From UBA60 sp964587885 (lineage in GTDB: Archaea > Thermoplasmatota > Poseidoniia > Poseidoniales > Poseidoniaceae), in contig CAZPME010000008.1 of assembly GCA_964587885.1 (NCBI GenBank), forward strand, positions 1 to 64,000: a stretch of 64,000 bases of DNA. Reading direction: 5' to 3'. The notes beneath the pieces are model-generated. The model was given only the letters and a program-made list of their open reading frames with translations. It did not search any database and was not told the DNA's origin. This document shows positions 58,305-64,000 of this stretch, in pieces (the stretch's first letter is position 1; every line of letters starts with the position of its first letter). Made by a program: the position numbers and the translations under genes.

Positions 58305-59122
58305 GATTCGTCTTGACTGGGGAAATCACCCGAACGCACATCAGTACAAAATTGATTCAAAGCCCCTTCGATTTGTTCCTCTAGATTTAGGTAGCGGCGC
58401 AGGAAACGTGGGCTGAAATCAGTTGTAATACCTAACATGTCGTGAAGTACGAGAACTTGACCGTCGCAATCGTTACCGGCGCCAATGCCGATAGTTGGAA
58501 TATTGATCGCTTCAGAAACTTGTTTCGCTAGCCCAGCGGGTATTTTTTCTAGTACAATAGCAAAACAACCAGCAGTTTCCAATGCCTTTGCATCGGCAAT
58601 TAATTTCTCAGCCTCTTCATCTTCCTTAGCCCGTACTGTGTAGGTACCAAATTTGTAAATTGACTGGGGGGTAAGGCCAAGATGCCCCATGACTGGTATG
58701 CCCGCAGATAATATTCTCTTTACAGACTCACCAACTTCAGAACCTCCTTCAAGTTTTACAGCATGTCCTGATGATTCTTTCATTATTCGAATTGCCGAAT
58801 CAAGAGCGATACGTGAATTCCCTTGGTAGGTGCCGAATGGCATATCTACGACGATAAGAGCCCGGTCGACAGCACGTTGAACACATTGAGCATGGTAGAT
58901 CATTTGGTCGAGAGTAATCGGTACAGTAGTGTCGTGACCAGCCATCACGTTTGCAGCCGAATCTCCAACCAAAATCACGTCCACACCTGAGCGGTCGACG
59001 AGTTTGGCTAGAGAGAAATCATAGGCTGTTAGCATGGTGATTTTTTCACCAGCCTGCTTCATCTCCTGCAGGGTTTGCGTAGTAACTTTACGGGCTGCGG
59101 AATGAACAGACACCTCTCTCAC
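58298..59122 (-). CDS. panB: 3-methyl-2-oxobutanoate hydroxymethyltransferase
   Basis: 274 residues, standard length. Motifs: ITMLTAYDFSLAKL, GDSAANVMAGH (metal/substrate Asp), VVDMPFGTYQ (second metal Asp), VKLEGG, PVMGHLGLTPQS, and LEKIPAG with the catalytic Glu. It adds a hydroxymethyl group from methylene-tetrahydrofolate to ketoisovalerate in pantothenate/CoA synthesis. The start is a GTG at 59122. The one-carbon donor links it to the folate enzyme Fhs at 29-31 kb. Very close to the bacterial form in sequence. Confidence 0.95.
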   Translation of the reverse strand: MREVSVHSAARKVTTQTLQEMKQAGEKITMLTAYDFSLAKLVDRSGVDVILVGDSAANVMAGHDTTVPITLDQMIYHAQCVQRAVDRALIVVDMPFGTYQGNSRIALDSAIRIMKESSGHAVKLEGGSEVGESVKRILSAGIPVMGHLGLTPQSIYKFGTYTVRAKEDEEAEKLIADAKALETAGCFAIVLEKIPAGLAKQVSEAINIPTIGIGAGNDCDGQVLVLHDMLGITTDFSPRFLRRYLNLEEQIEGALNQFCTDVRSGDFPSQDESY

Positions 59123-59173
59123 CGTAACTGCGGACTAACGAAATAGGTTTCAACCCCTCGCAGTGGCGAAATG

Positions 59174-60844
59174 CTACTCTGCTTCGGAAATAATGCCAAT
59201 GAAGTCGCAGAATTCGTCAACGTCAATGGCTCCATCATTATTTGCATCAGCTTCATGGAAGTACATTCTTATTGCAACATGTTCATCTGATTTTAATCCC
59301 AATCCAGCTATTGCTTTTGTGAATTCTCTCAAATTTATGCTTTTGTTATTATTTTTATCTGCGGCTTCGAATGCTTCATGTAGTCGCATTTTTTCGACTT
59401 TATCAGGTTCCGAAATCATCATTTTGAAAGTATCCCAAGGTGTTATTTCAGGATTAGCGTTCTTTTGACCATATGTTTTGTATATTGCAATGCCTAAAAC
59501 TACTGCTACACCTGCACCAATAAATGATTTTGAACCCATCAAAATAAGCAAAATAATACCAGATATAATTCCCATTATTTGGGTGAATGGGTAAAGCGGA
59601 GATTTCCATACTGGATTATACCATGAATGCGACTTTGCGGACCTACGTAGAACAATTACGCATGCATTGATAACGATGAAAATCATAATTTTGAAACCGG
59701 ATGCTAGTTCTGCTACATCATGAACTGGCAGAAAGATGATTGCTAAAGCCATAGCCAATCCAGTACCAATGATTGCGATATGGGGTGTTTGGAATTTAGG
59801 GTGCACGTTTTCCAGTGCTTCTGGGAGGAGATTGTCTCGAGCCATAGCAAAGGGAAAACGGGATGAGGCCATTATTCCTGCTAGTGCCATTGAAGTCATA
59901 GTCAAAACCGCTAGTAGTGCCGCAATGATTCCCATATTGCTGCCGCCTACAGCAGTTGCGAAAATGTAGATCGGGTCTTCTCTAGCATGCCCATCGCCTT
60001 TCATGAATCCACTCGGATCTACAGTGGCGGCCATTATGAGGGTAATGAAAACGTATAATGCGCAACTAATCAACAATGAGAGCAAAATTCCATACGGTAT
60101 GTTCCTACTTGGGTTCTTTATCTCTCCACCTACTGCCGCAATTTTTGTTACACCTGCATATGATACGAATACGAATGCTGAAGTTGTTGCTATTGCTTTC
60201 CAATCGGAACCAAATGCCTCTTTCGAACTGACTGCCTCCCAATTCATGTCCATAGTTAGTGCAGCATAAATTGAGATTGTGAAAAGAAAGGTAATGGCAA
60301 TCAACACAATTGGAGCTTGTATTTTCTTGATTCTCTTAACTCCCAATATGTTGATGACGACAATTAGTATCAAAAGAACCATTGCAGCAATTTCTATGTT
60401 TATGTTGACTCCAATAATTTCCTCTAGAACCCAAAGGTATGCTTTAAATCCAATTAGTGCGAAAGCAGATTTGAGCATGAAATTTGCCCACAAACCTAGG
60501 CCCGCAATAGTACCAAACATGGGTCCAAATGTCCTTTCTACATAGACATATGAACCACCCGATGACGGCATTGCTGTTGCTAGTTCTGCCTTTGAAATCG
60601 CTCCAGGCAGGACAACTATTGCTGCCAGCAGGTAGGCGATCCAAATGCCACCTACTGGTACAGTGTCACCTCCCATCTCCAGCATTGCCAGTGCAGGTAG
60701 TACGAATAGGCCAGAACCTAACATTGCCGAGAGTGAAATTATTACAACAGAAAATAGTCCTAATTTCCTCTCTAAAGTGTCCGATACTTTATCGATTGGT
60801 TTCAATAAAGTGTCAATAATATTGGAGACAGTTAATCTAGTCAT
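59174..60844 (-). CDS. APC-family amino-acid permease with C-terminal EF-hand pair
   Basis: 556 residues. Residues ~28-455 are an APC-superfamily transporter with about 12 hydrophobic helices and the family start LSAMLGSGLFVLP, then a PSSGGSYVYVERTFGP loop. After a short linker the C-terminus has two canonical 12-residue EF-hand loops, DKNNNKSINLRE at 496-507 and DANNDGAIDVDE at 533-544, each with Asp at position 1 and Glu at position 12. The domain would face the cytoplasm. Transporters of this family do not normally carry EF-hands, so Ca2+ control of transport is a plausible but untested idea. Substrate unknown. By eye this gene looks richer in A and T than its neighbours. Confidence 0.88.
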   Translation of the reverse strand: MTRLTVSNIIDTLLKPIDKVSDTLERKLGLFSVVIISLSAMLGSGLFVLPALAMLEMGGDTVPVGGIWIAYLLAAIVVLPGAISKAELATAMPSSGGSYVYVERTFGPMFGTIAGLGLWANFMLKSAFALIGFKAYLWVLEEIIGVNINIEIAAMVLLILIVVINILGVKRIKKIQAPIVLIAITFLFTISIYAALTMDMNWEAVSSKEAFGSDWKAIATTSAFVFVSYAGVTKIAAVGGEIKNPSRNIPYGILLSLLISCALYVFITLIMAATVDPSGFMKGDGHAREDPIYIFATAVGGSNMGIIAALLAVLTMTSMALAGIMASSRFPFAMARDNLLPEALENVHPKFQTPHIAIIGTGLAMALAIIFLPVHDVAELASGFKIMIFIVINACVIVLRRSAKSHSWYNPVWKSPLYPFTQIMGIISGIILLILMGSKSFIGAGVAVVLGIAIYKTYGQKNANPEITPWDTFKMMISEPDKVEKMRLHEAFEAADKNNNKSINLREFTKAIAGLGLKSDEHVAIRMYFHEADANNDGAIDVDEFCDFIGIISEAE

Positions 60845-60894
60845 GACAACACTCTCTCAGCCTATTTCCGCTCAAGATTTTAGGGCTAATAATT

Positions 60895-62277
60895 CTAATT
60901 ACTGAATATTGCAATAACCTTCATTTCAACGGCGATAGGTGTTGGAAGGGAACTAATTTCCAATGTGGTCCTAGTTGGCTGAATTTCTCCAAAAAATTCT
61001 GCATATACTGAATTGTATTCTGCAAAATCTCTATCCATATTAATCAAGAATGATGTAACATCTACAACACTCTCAATACCCAATCCTGAATCTTCAAGTA
61101 TTCTTTTGATGTTTTCAATACATGCAATAGTTTGTGCTTTCATATCATAATCCAATAAGTCACCCGAAGAATCTCTTACAGGTCCACCTGGGATTTCATT
61201 TGAATGAGGTTGTCTAGGGCCCACTCCTGAGAGATAAAGCAAATCCCCAACTTTCCTTGCGTGAGGATATGCACCCACAGGTTTTGGTGCATTTTCAGAA
61301 TTCACTAGTCCATCATCTGTAACTTTGGAAATCTCATCGCTATTTTCTTCATCGGCATCTGCATTTTCGACATCAAGGACATCCCTATCACCAGAGTAAT
61401 ATTCTACATCATCTTCATCGTATTCCTTGTCTCCAGAACTGTTCGGGTTAGGGCTCAAGCAAACTACTGCTCCGCCAGCTCCGTGTAATGCCTCATAGGC
61501 TAGGACCTCACCTTGCAGATTATTGGTTTGACCATTTACTCCCGAAAGGAACCACATCGGTTTGAAAGAAACCACTTTTTGCACCCGGACTTGACTGTGA
61601 ATCTGACGTGATAATTGAGCTACATCCTCGACCCTTCCTTCGGATAAGAATTCAAGAATCTTCTGATTCCACTCATCATCTTTGAGTGAATGAATCTTGT
61701 CGTCTTGGGGAGAAATAGGTTCGGTAAACATTCGATTAGACAGGCTCATTGCACAGATGATGGCAACCTTGCGGCCAGTCTTTTCTATTGCATCGAGACA
61801 AGATTTCGCTAGAACAATTGTTTCAGCCCGATTGGAATATACATTGCTTGAAACGATGCTAACCGGCAAGCGATTATCTGGATTAAGTAAACTCACTGCT
61901 ACTACCGAACCGACATCGATAGGAAATCCGTAATAATTTACGCCGCGACTATCAAGTCCGCGTTCTCTATTGGAGACATTCCACGCTTCGGCTAATGCGA
62001 CATCGACATTGAAGTCATATGGCATTGACCCCAAGTCATGAAAATCTGCATCGACTAAAGTCCACTTTGGATTGGGGTCGGTAATCAATTGATGACCGAT
62101 AATACTTGGCCAGGTAGTTGAATAAATAATGATTGAATCTGCACCGCTGTCGATAATGCGTTGACGTAATTCTTCAAATCCCTGACGTAAACGCATCCAA
62201 CCTTCATTTTGCTCGGCTGCTAATAGTGGGTGGGGGTGGACTGGCACTATTGCTGACATTACTACTTCGCCACTCAT
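60895..62277 (-). CDS. LigB-like dioxygenase alpha subunit fused to RidA/aminomuconate deaminase-like domain
   Basis: 460 residues. Residues ~1-285 have the class III extradiol dioxygenase (LigB) fold markers but lack the metal ligands: the SPHW of the partner is STTW here and the Glu position is Lys, as expected for the non-catalytic alpha subunit of 2-aminophenol 1,6-dioxygenase. An acidic linker (about 285-335) leads to a RidA-family domain (about 340-460) with GDLLYLSGVGPRQP, ENIKRILEDSGLG, VTSFLINM and PTRTTLE, closest in my recollection to 2-aminomuconate deaminase (AmnD). The ATG at 62277 overlaps the upstream stop by 4 bases, so it is coupled to the catalytic subunit. A pathway opening and then deaminating an aminophenol is inferred. 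Confidence 0.78.
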   Translation of the reverse strand: MSGEVVMSAIVPVHPHPLLAAEQNEGWMRLRQGFEELRQRIIDSGADSIIIYSTTWPSIIGHQLITDPNPKWTLVDADFHDLGSMPYDFNVDVALAEAWNVSNRERGLDSRGVNYYGFPIDVGSVVAVSLLNPDNRLPVSIVSSNVYSNRAETIVLAKSCLDAIEKTGRKVAIICAMSLSNRMFTEPISPQDDKIHSLKDDEWNQKILEFLSEGRVEDVAQLSRQIHSQVRVQKVVSFKPMWFLSGVNGQTNNLQGEVLAYEALHGAGGAVVCLSPNPNSSGDKEYDEDDVEYYSGDRDVLDVENADADEENSDEISKVTDDGLVNSENAPKPVGAYPHARKVGDLLYLSGVGPRQPHSNEIPGGPVRDSSGDLLDYDMKAQTIACIENIKRILEDSGLGIESVVDVTSFLINMDRDFAEYNSVYAEFFGEIQPTRTTLEISSLPTPIAVEMKVIAIFSN

Positions 62278-63173
62278 ACAAATCCCTCCTGAGAATAACA
62301 AGGCCATTCAATGAGTACATTGCCGGTACCGATAATTGAACCATAACCGTGGACGATGGCTTCGTATTCAGGATAATCAAGGGCAGCCAGTAACCAAGTC
62401 AATGACCCACCATCGGTTTCACTGACCGCCTGTTCGGTAAACTCTGGCATCAGGTCATGGGCTTCTCTAGTCCGACCGGTACGGAGTAGTTCGATCATTT
62501 TCATATCCCACAGATAGAGATGATGGCTAGTAATGTGCTCTTTGCTCATATCCTCAGGTACTTCAGATTCGGTGGTGAAGTGGCGGTGTGATAGTGAATT
62601 GCTGGCAATGACCAAGGCACGCTTACCGGATTTTTCAATTGCTCTGGCTGTTGCACGACCGAGTTGTGCAGTCATCTCTTGCATCACTTCGACCGAGTAA
62701 TAATGACGTGAACGATTGCTGGAAATGCACACGATTGGCTTGTCCCAAGCTGGGCGAGTTAGGTGGCAAGAAGTGATGGTGCCATAATCAACACGGAAAT
62801 CAGGATTCTCCATCATTTTCACCGCCAAGCCATCGGCTGCGGCTTCATCGTGTATTGCTTTAGACAATTCTACATCGACTTCAATATCATAATTGTAGCG
62901 AAATAGGTTGGGGAATATAGGGTCTACAGATAGTGATTGAAAATTTGGTAAGCCGAGAAAATGAGTTCCAACATAGGTTTGCCAGTGGGGTGACATGATA
63001 ACGATGACATCGTAATCTTGGGCATCTAGATTGACCCGCATACGCTCATATGCCCAGCGTAGATTTTCCCATCCACATTCGGCAATTGGCTCGTTTTGGG
63101 GAGGGTTTTCAGCATAGACCAAATGAGGCGGATGTGGAGCAATTGCTCCTGCGACAATTTTACCTTCGGCCAT
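62274..63173 (-). CDS. LigB-family extradiol dioxygenase, 2-aminophenol 1,6-dioxygenase beta-like
   Basis: 299 residues from the ATG at 63173, which puts the first metal His in HPPHLVYAENPPQNEP about 15 residues in, as in the family. The second His is in MSPHWQTYVG (about residue 65), and a Glu in SETDGGSLTW (about 252) is the likely third Fe(II) ligand; the C-terminus has HGYGSIIGTGN. The AENPPQNEP and VDPIFPNLFRYNYD stretches resemble the catalytic beta subunit of 2-aminophenol 1,6-dioxygenase more than protocatechuate or MEMO relatives. It would open an aromatic ring carrying an amino and a hydroxyl group. Related substrates cannot be excluded. It overlaps the alpha-deaminase gene by ATGA. 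Confidence 0.82.
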   Translation of the reverse strand: MAEGKIVAGAIAPHPPHLVYAENPPQNEPIAECGWENLRWAYERMRVNLDAQDYDVIVIMSPHWQTYVGTHFLGLPNFQSLSVDPIFPNLFRYNYDIEVDVELSKAIHDEAAADGLAVKMMENPDFRVDYGTITSCHLTRPAWDKPIVCISSNRSRHYYSVEVMQEMTAQLGRATARAIEKSGKRALVIASNSLSHRHFTTESEVPEDMSKEHITSHHLYLWDMKMIELLRTGRTREAHDLMPEFTEQAVSETDGGSLTWLLAALDYPEYEAIVHGYGSIIGTGNVLIEWPCYSQEGFV

Positions 63174-63280
63174 GTGATTCAGTCTCTCGAAAGGGCGACC
63201 ACCCTTGAGCCTGCCCCCTCCCATACAAGCCAAAGTCATCTCAGCGAAGTGCCTAAACCAAACCACTTTGAGCGTGTCTC

Positions 63281-63838
63281 ATGGCCGAGAAAGGTGAGAC
63301 GGTCGAACTAGATGCAAAGATACCTATAGGCGGCGAGGGTGCTACTCTTCCTTCAAATCAAATAGCACTCGCGCATGATCGTGAGCAAGCGCGAAAATCT
63401 TCATCTGAAAAGTTTGTCTTGGTAGTGCAACCAGCAATACTCGGAGCAATACTCGGTGTGACTGGACAGTTAGCCATCATTAAGGATTATATCGACACTC
63501 CATACGCTGAAGAGACTTACTTGGGTGGTTTACTAGATTTGCTGGTAATTCTTGCCCTATCCCTTCCGGCAATTCTCATCAATGTGTTTTTGCAGGGGCC
63601 ACAATCCGAGCGTAAAGAAATGCTTAGTGGCGGATTATTGGTACTATTTTTCTGCTCAGTATTCGGGCTGTTATTTTCATATTGCTTGCTACCAGTTACA
63701 ATCATGATGTGGTTTTATGCAACTATGTCATGGTCGTCACAAGAATTGCAGGATTTCCGGCTCGGATTTTGGGCCGGCTTAAGTTGCATCGTTGGCTCAC
63801 TTTCAGGCTCGGTAGCGATATCGATGTTTTTGGCCTAA
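63281..63838 (+). CDS. Four-helix membrane protein
   Basis: 185 residues. A hydrophilic N-terminus of about 40 residues is followed by four hydrophobic segments (about 45-65, 82-102, 115-137 and 160-182). Not recognised. It diverges from the dioxygenase gene with 107 bases between starts, and its stop abuts the stop of the next convergent gene. Confidence 0.65.
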   Translation: MAEKGETVELDAKIPIGGEGATLPSNQIALAHDREQARKSSSEKFVLVVQPAILGAILGVTGQLAIIKDYIDTPYAEETYLGGLLDLLVILALSLPAILINVFLQGPQSERKEMLSGGLLVLFFCSVFGLLFSYCLLPVTIMMWFYATMSWSSQELQDFRLGFWAGLSCIVGSLSGSVAISMFLA

Positions 63839-64000
63839 TCAAGCCGGCGGCTCTACTAGATTTCCGATTAATTCATCCATTGCATCATCGATATTATCGT
63901 ATTCAAGAATCGCCTGACGTGCCCAAGGATCATGAACCAATACACTAGCAATACGCCATAGTGCTCCAGCATCAGCCTGCGCTACAGTTGCCGATTGAGC
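63839..64000 (-). CDS. 3' end of an unrecognised gene, cut by the window edge
   Basis: On the minus strand the frame is open from the right edge (64000) to a TGA at 63841-63839, giving 53 C-terminal residues: helical, with ALWRIASVLVHDPW and an acidic stretch before an EPPA end. It fills the last 160 bases exactly after the convergent membrane-protein gene. Too short to name. Confidence 0.55.
   Translation of the reverse strand, partial: AQSATVAQADAGALWRIASVLVHDPWARQAILEYDNIDDAMDELIGNLVEPPA

Noticed and set aside
1..64000. CRISPR arrays, insertion sequences, integrases or phage genes
   Set aside because: I looked for regularly spaced direct repeats, terminal inverted repeats and transposase or integrase motifs and saw none; the long repeats are protein-level domain repeats.

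Overview
The window reads as a gene-dense stretch of an archaeal chromosome, most likely a surface-ocean Marine Group II (Ca. Poseidoniales, Thermoplasmatota) type euryarchaeon. Direct evidence for Archaea is the small subunit of DNA polymerase D (DP1), a replication factor C small subunit, Pelota, the archaeal Glu-tRNA(Gln) amidotransferase subunit GatD, an elongator tRNA-Met gene with an intron after the anticodon, and an archaeal pilin N-terminal segment. The lineage call is an inference from the mix of very large secreted proteins, starch and peptide heterotrophy genes and moderate base composition; no 16S gene is present. No CRISPR array, insertion sequence, integrase or phage gene is visible, and no gap without a gene exceeds 300 bases.

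Layout. 1-8.1 kb: the 3' part of a giant surface protein (beta-helix blocks, a tyrosine-rich stretch, a blue-copper domain, a CBM9-like domain, cadherin-like repeats and a C-terminal pilin-like segment), closed by a strong hairpin terminator. 8.3-24 kb: an alpha-glucan locus. A tightly packed set of six genes runs HAD phosphatase, sugar-binding lipoprotein, two permeases, ATPase and a membrane-anchored GH13 amylase; a convergent gene fuses 4-alpha-glucanotransferase to glucan phosphorylase; a divergent gene encodes a membrane-anchored GH57 enzyme. Together they would cut starch-like glucans at the surface, import the oligosaccharides and phosphorolyse them inside. 24-31 kb: DP1, PncC/CinA, tRNA-Val, a fused KDG kinase-KDPG aldolase, Pelota and formate-tetrahydrofolate ligase. 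31-34 kb: a flotillin operon with an NfeD-like protein and two small membrane proteins. 34-43.5 kb: shikimate dehydrogenase, a secreted protein with an apparently inactivated alpha/beta-hydrolase domain, an acyl-CoA carboxyltransferase, GatD, tRNA-Met, two hypothetical genes and RFC small subunit.

43.6-58.3 kb: three consecutive surface proteins (about 3034, 893 and 944 residues) that are paralogues. They share a collinear stalk of Ig-like domains, a single membrane anchor and a long cytoplasmic tail ending in a tryptophan-rich motif; the first also carries a roughly 2000-residue head of DNRLRE-like and FN3-like repeats. 58.3-64 kb: PanB, an amino-acid permease ending in two canonical EF-hands, a two-gene unit resembling 2-aminophenol 1,6-dioxygenase in which the non-catalytic alpha subunit is fused to a 2-aminomuconate-deaminase-like RidA domain, a membrane protein, and the 3' end of an unrecognised gene.

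The strongest leads are the three-gene stalk/tail family, the dioxygenase-deaminase fusion, the glucan locus with its fused cytoplasmic enzyme and odd transporter architecture, and the copper-domain/pilin surface protein. All family names come from motif recognition by eye; no searches were run.
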